Position numbers and translations under genes: made by a program. This document shows, in pieces, positions 7,591 to 14,112 of a stretch of DNA of 18,636 bases (its first letter is position 1; each line of letters begins with the position of its first letter). Source of the stretch: an uncultured Bacteroidota bacterium (GTDB lineage: Bacteria; Bacteroidota; Bacteroidia; Chitinophagales; Chitinophagaceae); NCBI GenBank assembly GCA_903825065.1, contig CAIJZG010000062.1, positions 1 to 18,636 on the forward strand. Direction: 5' to 3'. Below the pieces are notes generated by a model. The model did no database searches. It was not told where the DNA came from and saw nothing but the letters and a program-made list of their open reading frames with translations.

Positions 7591-8868
7591 CTAAACAGCA
7601 GTTAACACTTCCTTCTTTCTTCCTTTCATATAGAAATAAAGACCGATAAAAGCAACTGTTAAAAATATTGGAATAACGAGCGTGAAATTTATAATTTCTG
7701 GACCAGCTGCTTTTTTTGCTTCGTTCAAAACATTTGCAAATTCAGTGCCCGTAGCTGCATCATTATATACTTTAATGTCTGCGCCTGCGGGTAATTTAGC
7801 AGCGATCAAACGATCATAATAACCGCCCATGAATATCATATAAACTGATACTGCAAACATACCGGCACCTCCCATCAAGTTCATCCCGATAGCACCGGTT
7901 CTAGGTAAGTTCTCAGAAACAAATCCAATCATTGTTGGCCAGAAATAACAAACTCCCATACCAAAAACCAAAGCACCTGCAAATAAAGTATTGCCTGAGC
8001 TATGGCCCAATAAATACAAACCAACTGTAGCCAAAGCTGCTGAAATAATCAATACCCCTTGTGGTGAGAATTGTTTGATCACAGGTTTCGCAAAGGCTCG
8101 GCCCAATACCATTACACCAGTTTCTACTGTTAATAATAGAATCGCATTGTCAGATACATTTTTCAATAAAATATCGATCCACTGACCAGTAAATAATTCT
8201 GTAATGGCAGTACCAAACATTAAAATAAACATCACCCAAAATAAAGGGGTAAAAATTACTGCCTTGTACATATCTTTTGCAGATACGCCACTAGCAACAC
8301 GTTCAGTAACAGGGAAATCTAATTTACTAAATAAATAACCGTAGATAATTGTAGGAATAGCCATCAATCCAACTTGGATCTGCCAACCAACATTAATTTT
8401 ATCTAATAAGAAAACCAATAAGGTACCAATTACAATTCCACCAGGAAACCATAAGTGAAAGTGATTCAATTTGGTAGTTTTGTTATCAGAGTAAATTGTT
8501 GCTACCAAAGGATTACAAGCAGCTTCAACAGTACCATTCGCAATACCGATACATAATGTTGAAATAAATAAGCTCCAATAACCTCCGGCGAAAATGGTTA
8601 AAACAATTCCTATTAAATGAAAAGCAAATGCAACGAGCAAAAGTTTTTTCATCCCAATAAGATCAACAAGTACTCCACCTGCTACAATAGCTAATGGGAA
8701 TCCCCAGAAAGCAGTAGAGGCAATGGTACCAAGTTGAGATGCGTTTAATTCGAATTGTACGCCTAGTCTTCCTAGTATACCAGCTCGAATTCCAAAAGAT
8801 AAAGAAGTTACCAAAAGTGCCAGACAACTGGCAACAAATAATTGGCTACGTTGTGGGGTAGTTTGCAT
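7591..8868 (-). CDS. MFS transporter, sugar/proton symporter type
   Basis: A 425-aa inner-membrane protein with about 12 hydrophobic segments and a long central loop near residues 190-205. The loop between segments 2 and 3, GGVLVDLIGMKK (64-75), fits the MFS signature G-x3-D-x2-G-x-K. Residues 350-390 form a hydrophilic loop (residues AKLPAGADIKVYND and onward) before the last segments. It is the first gene of the four-gene minus-strand operon and probably imports the product of periplasmic sugar oxidation or hydrolysis. The substrate cannot be read from the sequence; location with sugar-oxidising enzymes suggests a keto-sugar or monosaccharide. The upstream region is shared with the divergent oxidoreductase operon. 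Confidence 0.88.
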   Translation of the reverse strand: MQTTPQRSQLFVASCLALLVTSLSFGIRAGILGRLGVQFELNASQLGTIASTAFWGFPLAIVAGGVLVDLIGMKKLLLVAFAFHLIGIVLTIFAGGYWSLFISTLCIGIANGTVEAACNPLVATIYSDNKTTKLNHFHLWFPGGIVIGTLLVFLLDKINVGWQIQVGLMAIPTIIYGYLFSKLDFPVTERVASGVSAKDMYKAVIFTPLFWVMFILMFGTAITELFTGQWIDILLKNVSDNAILLLTVETGVMVLGRAFAKPVIKQFSPQGVLIISAALATVGLYLLGHSSGNTLFAGALVFGMGVCYFWPTMIGFVSENLPRTGAIGMNLMGGAGMFAVSVYMIFMGGYYDRLIAAKLPAGADIKVYNDAATGTEFANVLNEAKKAAGPEIINFTLVIPIFLTVAFIGLYFYMKGRKKEVLTAV

Positions 8869-8987
8869 GTCGTTAGAGTTAAAAAGAAAATTTAAGAAGT
8901 TAAATGTAATTTTTTATTTTTAAAAACTCGATTGAAAAATCAAAGCCATGAAAAAATAATTTATCAACACCAGATTAGGGGGGCTTT

Positions 8988-9002
8988 GTGTCAAAACGAC
9001 AC
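8988..9002. promoter_or_regulatory. Candidate operator palindrome in the divergent control region
   Basis: The 186-bp gap 8869-9054 separates two divergent operons and must hold both promoters. It contains gtgtcaaaacgacac, a 5-bp inverted repeat around a 5-nt centre, next to a run of G. A dimeric regulator could bind here, but no regulator gene is in the window and no second copy of the site was found. No convincing TAnnTTTG element was seen on either strand. Confidence 0.25.
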
Positions 9003-9054
9003 GATGTAATCAAATTAAAATATCCTTACATTTAATAAAAAAAAGTACAACCAA

Positions 9055-10221
9055 ATGAATCGAAAACTCAGAATGGGTATGGTTGGAGGCGGGAAAGACG
9101 CTTTCATTGGAGCCATACATCGCTTTGCCGCCAATATGGATGGCTTGATTGAAGTTGCCGCAGGAGCATTAAGTATTAATCCAGAGATAGCTGTTGATTC
9201 CGGTAAGATGTTGTTCTTGCCTGCCGACAGAACATATCTTACTTATGATGAGATGATCACAAAGGAAGCAGCTTTACCAGCAGATAAAAGAATTGATTTT
9301 GTAACAATCGTTACGCCCAACTTCGCACACTTTGCACCAGCAATGATGGCATTGGATCATGGCTTTCATGTAGTAATTGAAAAACCAATTGCCTTTACTT
9401 TAGATGAAGCAATTCAATTAAAAAAGAAAGTGGAAGAAACTGGTTTGATACTTTGTTTAACACATACTTATTCTGGTTACCCAATGGTGAAACAAGCCAA
9501 GGCAATGGTTTCAGATGGTGTACTCGGTAAGATTCGTAAAGTATGGGTAGAGTATCCACAAGGTTGGTTGAGCAAATTATCTGAAAGAGAAGGTAATGCT
9601 CAAGCAGCATGGAGAACAGATCCTAAAAAAAGTGGTAAAGCTGGTTGTATGGGTGATATCGGTACACACGCTGCACATTTATCTGAATATATTACTGGTG
9701 CAAAAATTACCCATTTATGTGCCGATTTAAATGCACTAGTACCTGGTCGTATGCTGGATGATGATGGCGGTGTTTTATTAAAGTTTGATAATGGTGCAGC
9801 CGGAGTTTTAATGGCATCGCAAGTAGCCGCTGGTGAAGAGAACGCATTGAAAATTCGTATCTACGGAGAGAAAGGCGGATTAGAATGGGCACAACATGAA
9901 CCCAATACTTTATTAGTAAAATGGTTAGATGCACCAACTCAAATTTTACGCGCTGGTGGAAATTATGGAGATCGATTATCTTCTTATGCTACAAGTAATT
10001 GTAGAACTCCGGGTGGACACCCAGAAGGTTACCTGGAAGCATTCGCCAATATTTATCACAATTTCGCAAAAACGGTTTCTGCAAGAATTGATGGCACTAC
10101 TCCTACCAAAGAAGAATTAGATTTTCCAGGTGTTGAAGATGGCATCAGAGGCATGGCGTTTATTGATAATGTAGTGGCTTCTGCTCAATCAGATATTAAA
10201 TGGACAGCATATAAAATCTAA
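9055..10221 (+). CDS. Cytosolic Gfo/Idh/MocA family oxidoreductase
   Basis: A 388-aa NAD(P)-dependent dehydrogenase without a signal sequence, so cytosolic. The dinucleotide loop GMVGGGKDAFIG lies at 8-19, the conserved EKP at 109-111 (VVIEKPIAF), and GDIGTHAAH at 200-208 carries the usual active-site Asp201 and His205. The insertion after the Rossmann loop (FIGAIHRFAANMDG) is common in members that act on keto-sugars or inositols. It leads a tight plus-strand operon: the isomerase gene starts 20 nt later, then cytochrome c and DUF1080. In the proposed pathway it would interconvert 3-keto-sugar and sugar; in which direction cannot be seen. It is not close in sequence layout to the Tat-exported paralogue at 2741, which is about 100 residues longer. 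Confidence 0.9.
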   Translation: MNRKLRMGMVGGGKDAFIGAIHRFAANMDGLIEVAAGALSINPEIAVDSGKMLFLPADRTYLTYDEMITKEAALPADKRIDFVTIVTPNFAHFAPAMMALDHGFHVVIEKPIAFTLDEAIQLKKKVEETGLILCLTHTYSGYPMVKQAKAMVSDGVLGKIRKVWVEYPQGWLSKLSEREGNAQAAWRTDPKKSGKAGCMGDIGTHAAHLSEYITGAKITHLCADLNALVPGRMLDDDGGVLLKFDNGAAGVLMASQVAAGEENALKIRIYGEKGGLEWAQHEPNTLLVKWLDAPTQILRAGGNYGDRLSSYATSNCRTPGGHPEGYLEAFANIYHNFAKTVSARIDGTTPTKEELDFPGVEDGIRGMAFIDNVVASAQSDIKWTAYKI

Positions 10222-10241
10222 TAAAACTATAATCATTCATC

Positions 10242-11297
10242 ATGACTAATATAAAAGGTCCTGCAATATTTCTAGCTCAGTTTATGGGCGACACTGCGCC
10301 ATTTAATAAACTCGATACTATTTGTGCCTGGGCTAAAAGTTTAGGATTTGCAGGCGTGCAAATCCCAGCATGGGATTCACGTTGTATTGATCTGAAAAAA
10401 GCAGCAGAAAGTAAAACATATGCTGATGAAATCAAGGGCATCGTAAATGCTGCAGGTATGGAAATTACCGAACTATCAACTCATTTGCAAGGACAGTTGG
10501 TTGCCGTGAATCCCGCATATGATGCATTGTTCGACGGATTTGCTCCAGAAGAAGTTCGTAATAATCCAAAAGCTAGAACCGAATGGGCTGTACAACAATT
10601 AAGGTATGCTGCAAAAGCTTCGCAGAATTTAGGACTAGACGCTTGTGCCACCTTTAGTGGGGCTTTATTATGGCATACTGTTTACCCATGGCCACAACGT
10701 CCTGCAGGATTAGTAGAGACCGGATTTACAGAATTGGGTAAAAGATGGACTCCGATTTTAAATGAGTTCGATGCAAATGGAGTTGACCTATGTTATGAAA
10801 TACATCCTGGTGAAGATTTGCACGATGGTGTGAGTTATGAAATGTTCTTAGAAAAAGTAAACAACCACAAACGCGCAAATTTATTATACGACCCTTCACA
10901 TTTTGTATTACAATGTTTAGACTATTTAGCATACATCGATTTTTATCACGAGCGTATTAAAATGTTCCATGTAAAAGATGCTGAATTTAATCCAACAGGT
11001 AAACAAGGTGTTTATGGCGGATACCAAGGATGGGTAGAACGTGCAGGCCGCTTCCGCTCTTTAGGAGATGGACAGGTTGATTTCAAATCTATCTTCAGTA
11101 AACTAGCTGCTTATAACTATAAGGGTTGGGCAGTAATGGAGTGGGAATGCGCCATCAAACATCCTGAAGTGGGTGCAGCAGAAGGTGCTGTGTTCATAAA
11201 AAACAATATCATTAAAGTAACTGAAAAGGCATTTGATGATTTTGCGAATACGGGTTCAAACGAAGAATTTAATCGCCGAATTCTAGGAATTCATTAA
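10242..11297 (+). CDS. Cytosolic sugar phosphate isomerase/epimerase family TIM-barrel protein
   Basis: A 351-aa xylose-isomerase-like TIM barrel without a signal sequence. Metal and active-site residues are readable: Glu186 (CYEIHPGEDLHDG), Asp217 and His220 (LLYDPSHFVLQ), His243 and Asp246 (FHVKDAEF) and Glu300 (VMEWECA). It is about 55 residues longer than the exported family member at 6677; the extra parts are residues 80-115, around 250-275, and the C-terminal tail. Members of this superfamily are known to isomerise sugars and, in several systems, to carry out beta-elimination on 3-keto glycosides such as 3-keto-levoglucosan or 3-keto C-glycosides. A comparable step on a 3-keto sugar is plausible because the gene lies between a Gfo/Idh/MocA gene and a cytochrome c/DUF1080 pair. 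The exact reaction is not known. Confidence 0.88.
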   Translation: MTNIKGPAIFLAQFMGDTAPFNKLDTICAWAKSLGFAGVQIPAWDSRCIDLKKAAESKTYADEIKGIVNAAGMEITELSTHLQGQLVAVNPAYDALFDGFAPEEVRNNPKARTEWAVQQLRYAAKASQNLGLDACATFSGALLWHTVYPWPQRPAGLVETGFTELGKRWTPILNEFDANGVDLCYEIHPGEDLHDGVSYEMFLEKVNNHKRANLLYDPSHFVLQCLDYLAYIDFYHERIKMFHVKDAEFNPTGKQGVYGGYQGWVERAGRFRSLGDGQVDFKSIFSKLAAYNYKGWAVMEWECAIKHPEVGAAEGAVFIKNNIIKVTEKAFDDFANTGSNEEFNRRILGIH

Positions 11298-11334
11298 TAA
11301 CTTTATCTTTTTAATCAATAAAATTCTAATAGCA

Positions 11335-11730
11335 TTGAAAAAGTATTTAGTAGCCATTGCACTGTTGGTGTTTATTGGCGCATGTAGTAGTAACAAAGCA
11401 AATGATAACAAAACAACAGATGCACCTGCGGTTGCTGCAGCTCCTGCAAATGATTTAAGTTCTAATCCTGATTATCAAAAAGGAGTTGAATTAATCGCTA
11501 AGTCTGACTGTTTAACTTGTCATAAAACAGATTCGAAATTAATTGGACCCGCGTATAAAGAGGTTGCAGCTAAGTACGAAAATAATGATGCAAACGTAGC
11601 GATGTTGGCAAGCAAAATTATTAAAGGGGGTACTGGTGTTTGGGGTCAACTTCCCATGACGCCTCATGCTACACTTTCAGAAGCAGATGCTAAGGCTTTA
11701 GCTAAATATGTTTTATTACTTCGTAAATAA
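11335..11730 (+). CDS. Monohaem cytochrome c lipoprotein
   Basis: A 131-aa class I cytochrome c. The only start that fits is TTG: upstream in frame there is no ATG before the stop at 11296, and TTG gives a complete lipoprotein signal, KKYLVAIALLVFIGAC, with lipid-modified Cys17. An Ala/Asn-rich linker (18-45) precedes the haem domain, with CLTCH (C59, C62, H63) and the probable axial Met108 in QLPMTPH. The protein is therefore a tethered periplasmic electron carrier. It lies 6 nt before the DUF1080 gene and in the operon opposite the GMC dehydrogenase, whose [3Fe-4S]-type cysteines call for an electron acceptor; this cytochrome is the natural candidate (inference). Known FAD-glucose and gluconate dehydrogenases use a triheme subunit, so a single haem here is different. 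Confidence 0.92.
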   Translation: MKKYLVAIALLVFIGACSSNKANDNKTTDAPAVAAAPANDLSSNPDYQKGVELIAKSDCLTCHKTDSKLIGPAYKEVAAKYENNDANVAMLASKIIKGGTGVWGQLPMTPHATLSEADAKALAKYVLLLRK

Positions 11731-11736
11731 ATCAAC

Positions 11737-12441
11737 ATGCAATCAATACTCCTATACAGTCTGGTTTCGTTCGCAATCTTAACTGGTGGCAACGTTAAAA
11801 AATCAGATAAGTCCCTTGAAAATCAAAAGGGATGGATTTCTTTATTTGATGGAAAAACTACCAAGGGCTGGCATAGCTATGGCAAACCAACTGCAGGTGA
11901 AGCCTGGAAAGTGGAAGATGGAACCATTCATCTCGATGCTGGTAAAGGCCTGAGTGCTGGCGATCTTGTTACGAATGAAAGTTTTGAAAATTTCGATTTA
12001 AAATTAGATTGGAAAATTTCGAAGAATGGTAACAGTGGCGTTATCTTTTTTATTCAGGACGATCCAGCAAAGTATAAGCAAATATGGTTTACTGGACCTG
12101 AAATGCAAGTGCTAGATAATGATGGTCATTCAGATGGAAAAATTTTAAAACACCGCGCCGGTAATTTGTACGATTTAATTGCAGGTAAAGAAGGAGTAGT
12201 AAAAGCAGTAGGTGAATGGAACCAAGTAGAAATTATCAGCAATAAAGGAAAGCTGGATTTACTTTTAAATGGCGTTACAGTAGTTTCTACAACTGTTGGT
12301 GATGACAATTGGAAAAAATTAATAGCAGGAAGCAAATTCAAAGACATGCCCGATTTCGCTAAGGTCTTCAGTGGCCATATCGGATTACAGGATCATGGAA
12401 ATGAAGTATGGTTCAAAGATATCAAGATTAAAAAATTGTAA
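11737..12441 (+). CDS. DUF1080 / 3-keto-disaccharide hydrolase family protein (PF06439)
   Basis: A 234-aa protein with a short N-terminal signal-like hydrophobic segment (3-16), so probably exported, followed by one concanavalin-like beta-sandwich. Typical family wording is WISLFDGKTTKGWHSYG (33-49), EAWKVEDGTIHL (55-66), GNSGVIFF (98-105), PEMQVLDN (121-128), and the C-terminal GHIGLQDHGNEVWFKDIKI (213-231). This family, first listed as a domain of unknown function, is now linked to hydrolysis of 3-keto-glycosides, where oxidation at C3 makes the glycosidic bond labile. Together with the GMC dehydrogenase and the Gfo/TIM-barrel pairs, this supports a 3-keto route of glycoside breakdown. There is no clear lipobox. 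It is the last gene of the operon, followed by a strong terminator. Confidence 0.9.
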   Translation: MQSILLYSLVSFAILTGGNVKKSDKSLENQKGWISLFDGKTTKGWHSYGKPTAGEAWKVEDGTIHLDAGKGLSAGDLVTNESFENFDLKLDWKISKNGNSGVIFFIQDDPAKYKQIWFTGPEMQVLDNDGHSDGKILKHRAGNLYDLIAGKEGVVKAVGEWNQVEIISNKGKLDLLLNGVTVVSTTVGDDNWKKLIAGSKFKDMPDFAKVFSGHIGLQDHGNEVWFKDIKIKKL

Positions 12442-12461
12442 GATTAAATAGTATTTTTTTT

Positions 12462-12499
12462 AAGAGCCGCCTCCTAAAAAGGTGGCTCTTTTATTTTTT
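12462..12499 (+). terminator. Rho-independent terminator of the plus-strand sugar operon
   Basis: An 11-bp stem, aagagccgcct (12462-12472) with aggtggctctt (12480-12490), contains one G-T wobble and closes a 7-nt loop. It is followed by ttatttttt. It ends the four-gene operon 21 nt after the DUF1080 stop codon. Confidence 0.88.
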
Positions 12500-12505
12500 G
12501 ATATT

Positions 12506-12537
12506 GCTTTTGAATTTTGACTTTTCACTTTTCACTT
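12506..12537. repeat. GAATTTT-rich intergenic repeat with tandem 7-mers
   Basis: The segment starts gcttttgaatttt, nearly the same as 501-513, and continues with two tandem copies of cttttca (12521-12534). It lies between the operon terminator and the tadA start and is read as coding only if tadA is started too early. Confidence 0.4.
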
Positions 12538-12548
12538 ATCTTAGCAAC

Positions 12549-12995
12549 ATGCTAGAATTTGATGACACCTATTTTATGCAGGAAGCGCTGAAAGAGGCGC
12601 TGAAAGCTTATGAAGCAGATGAAGTACCTGTTGGTGCTGTTGTGGTGATGAATAATAAAATCATTGCGCGAGGACATAATCAAGTAGAATTATTGAACGA
12701 TGCTACTGCTCATGCAGAAATATTAGCCATCACATCTGCCTTCAACCTTCTTGGATCTAAATACTTACCCGAAGCAACGCTTTATATAACCCTAGAGCCC
12801 TGCCTGATGTGTGCGGGTGCCATATATTGGGGCAAGATCAAAAGAATCGTTTATGGAGCATCGGACAGTAAAAATGGATACCTCCACCTTACTAAAGAAC
12901 CAGGACCCTTCCCCGCCAAAACGCAGATAACCCATGGAATCCTGGAAGCCGAATGTGCTTTTATGATTCAGAGTTTTTTTAGAGATAAAAGATAA
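12549..12995 (+). CDS. tadA: tRNA-specific adenosine deaminase (A34 to I34)
   Basis: A zinc-dependent deaminase that converts adenosine 34 of tRNA-Arg(ACG) to inosine. Starting at ATG 12549 gives 148 aa, MLEFDDTYFMQEALKEALKA, which aligns with the normal TadA N-terminus. The longer frame from TTG 12498 would translate an AT-rich repeat and is rejected. The zinc site and proton shuttle are His55 and Glu57 (AHAEI) with Cys85 and Cys88 (PCLMCAGAI). VYGASDSKNG follows, near the family's VYGA-x-D-x-K-x-G. Length and motifs are normal. It stands alone after the sugar operon's terminator and before the palindrome block. A guanine deaminase of the same superfamily is less likely given the size and the AHAEI/PCLMC wording. 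Confidence 0.92.
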   Translation: MLEFDDTYFMQEALKEALKAYEADEVPVGAVVVMNNKIIARGHNQVELLNDATAHAEILAITSAFNLLGSKYLPEATLYITLEPCLMCAGAIYWGKIKRIVYGASDSKNGYLHLTKEPGPFPAKTQITHGILEAECAFMIQSFFRDKR

Positions 12996-12998
12996 TGG

Positions 12999-13153
12999 TT
13001 AACTCTGACTTCAGTCTTGCTAGGAAATCTCAAAACATATATTTACCCTAGGCTTCAGCAAGAATTTGCATCACAGATCTTATATTAACCCTAGGCTTCA
13101 GCCTAGCATGGAAATCACAAAACTTATGTTAACCCTAGGCTTCAGCCTAGGGG
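12999..13153. repeat. Four tandem palindromic (REP-like) units, period 43-44 bp
   Basis: Units begin near 12999, 13042, 13085 and 13129. Each starts TTAACCC or a variant and then has a small palindrome around cttcag. The clearest is unit 4: ccctaggct (13133-13141), tc, agcctaggg (13144-13152). Unit 3 reads ctaggcttcagcctag. Unit 1 has gacttcagtc, where a G-C pair of the stem is replaced by A-T on both arms. Unit 2 has lost most of its right arm. Linkers of units 1 and 3 also match (ggaaatctcaaaac and ggaaatcacaaaac). This resembles tandem REP elements rather than CRISPR, since the linkers are repeated too. Confidence 0.8.
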
Positions 13154-13171
13154 CTTGGGATACCTGATGAT

Positions 13172-13260
13172 ATTGGGCTTTAGCCCTTACAGTAGATGCA
13201 TCCAGAGAGTGATAGGTCAGCCACTTAGTAGACCTCACAGCGTAAGGGCTAAAGCCCGAT
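13172..13260. repeat. Inverted pair of REP-like palindromes (BIME-like)
   Basis: Bases 13172-13190 and 13242-13260 (gtaagggctaaagcccgat) are reverse complements over 19 bp with one mismatch. Each arm holds its own palindrome, gggctttagccc or gggctaaagccc. The 51-bp spacer has a further short inverted repeat, aggtc (13214-13218) and gacct (13231-13235). This is the layout of paired, oppositely oriented REP sequences. No REP-associated transposase gene is in the window. Confidence 0.75.
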
Positions 13261-13279
13261 TCCTTCTCCATCATCTATC

Positions 13280-13343
13280 CCCCAGCTTGAAAGCTGGGGT
13301 TAACAATACTACATCTTCCAACTCCCAGCTTGAAAGCTGGGGG
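13280..13343. repeat. Two copies of a CCCAGCTT-GA-AAGCTGGG palindrome
   Basis: Copy 1 is ccccagctt (13280-13288), ga, aagctgggg (13291-13299); copy 2 is cccagctt (13324-13331), ga, aagctggg (13334-13341). The copies are 43 bp apart, the same period as the left array. Copy 1 is followed by ttaac, so on the minus strand it begins gttaacccc, matching the TTAACCC lead of the left array in the opposite direction. Confidence 0.78.
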
Positions 13344-13404
13344 ATAATAATTTTCGAGTTCAGAAACAATTGATTTATGTAAGAATAAATATGAATTAAG
13401 AAGC

Positions 13405-13412
13405 TAAATTTG
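13405..13412 (+). promoter_or_regulatory. Bacteroidota -7 promoter element for the SOD gene
   Basis: Taaatttg matches TAnnTTTG exactly and lies 25 nt before the SOD start codon, a normal distance. A clear TTTG at the expected -33 position was not seen. Confidence 0.45.
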
Positions 13413-13437
13413 TAACTCATCACATTAAAAAAATATT

Positions 13438-14043
13438 ATGTCATTTACATTAGCACCTTTACCCTACGCACACGAAGCATTAGAACCACATATCGATACC
13501 CTTACCATGCAGATTCACCATGGCAAACACCATCAGGCTTATGTTGATAATTTAAATAAAGCTGTTGCAGGAACTCCTAATGAAGGCAAGACTTTGGCTG
13601 AATTAGTAGCTGTTGCAGGAACAATCAGTCCGGCAGTCCGTAACAACGGTGGCGGACATTGGAACCATACTTTCTTCTGGGAAAGTTTAGCCCCAAATGC
13701 TGGCGGTGCTCCAACAGGTGCATTAGCTGATGCTATAACTGCAGCTTTCGGATCTTTCGATGCATTTAAAGAAAAATTTACTACAGCAGGTATGACACGC
13801 TTTGGTAGCGGCTGGGCTTGGTTGATTGTGAAAGATGGTAAATTAGAAGTTTCATCTACTCCTAATCAGGATAATCCATTGATGGATGTTGCTGATGTAA
13901 AAGGACATCCCATTTTAGGCGCAGACGTTTGGGAACACGCCTACTATTTAAAATATCAAAACCGCAGAGCAGATTATTTAGCTGCTTTCTGGAATGTAGT
14001 TAACTGGACAAAAGTTGCTGAGCGTTTTGCTGCAGCAGTTTAA
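13438..14043 (+). CDS. sodA: Superoxide dismutase, Mn/Fe family (Mn-type residues)
   Basis: A cytosolic enzyme of 201 aa that turns superoxide into hydrogen peroxide and oxygen; length is standard and there is no signal sequence. The metal ligands are His27 (MQIHHGKHH), His77 (GHWNHTFFW), Asp163 and His167 (DVWEHAYYLKYQNRR). The residue four before His77 is Gly, and a Gln is present at 144 in PNQDNPL. This arrangement, with the active-site Gln supplied by the C-terminal domain, is typical of Mn-SODs, whereas Fe-SODs carry Gln near the second His. A cambialistic enzyme cannot be ruled out. It is monocistronic: its own -7 element lies upstream and a hairpin terminator follows. Confidence 0.95.
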   Translation: MSFTLAPLPYAHEALEPHIDTLTMQIHHGKHHQAYVDNLNKAVAGTPNEGKTLAELVAVAGTISPAVRNNGGGHWNHTFFWESLAPNAGGAPTGALADAITAAFGSFDAFKEKFTTAGMTRFGSGWAWLIVKDGKLEVSSTPNQDNPLMDVADVKGHPILGADVWEHAYYLKYQNRRADYLAAFWNVVNWTKVAERFAAAV

Positions 14044-14067
14044 TCTACTATAAAAGAATTAGTTTTA

Positions 14068-14100
14068 ATCCCGTGAATCATTTGCTTCACGGGATTTTTT
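14068..14100 (+). terminator. Rho-independent terminator of the SOD gene
   Basis: A perfect 10-bp stem, atcccgtgaa (14068-14077) with ttcacgggat (14086-14095), closes an 8-nt loop and runs into six T. It begins 24 nt after the SOD stop codon and only 12 nt separate its end from the next ATG. Confidence 0.92.
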
Positions 14101-14112
14101 TAAATAACCCTT

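Noticed and set aside
12498..12548. Extended N-terminus of TadA from a TTG start
   Set aside because: The extra 17 residues translate the end of the terminator and an AT-rich repeat; ATG 12549 gives the normal TadA N-terminus.
12999..13343. CRISPR array, because of repeats with regular spacing
   Set aside because: The repeats are imperfect, the linkers are similar to each other in part, stems differ between left and right, and no cas gene is near. REP-like palindromes explain it better.
13155..13373. 72-aa open reading frame in the tadA-SOD gap
   Set aside because: It runs straight through the palindromic repeats, has no family resemblance, and its content is explained by the repeat units.
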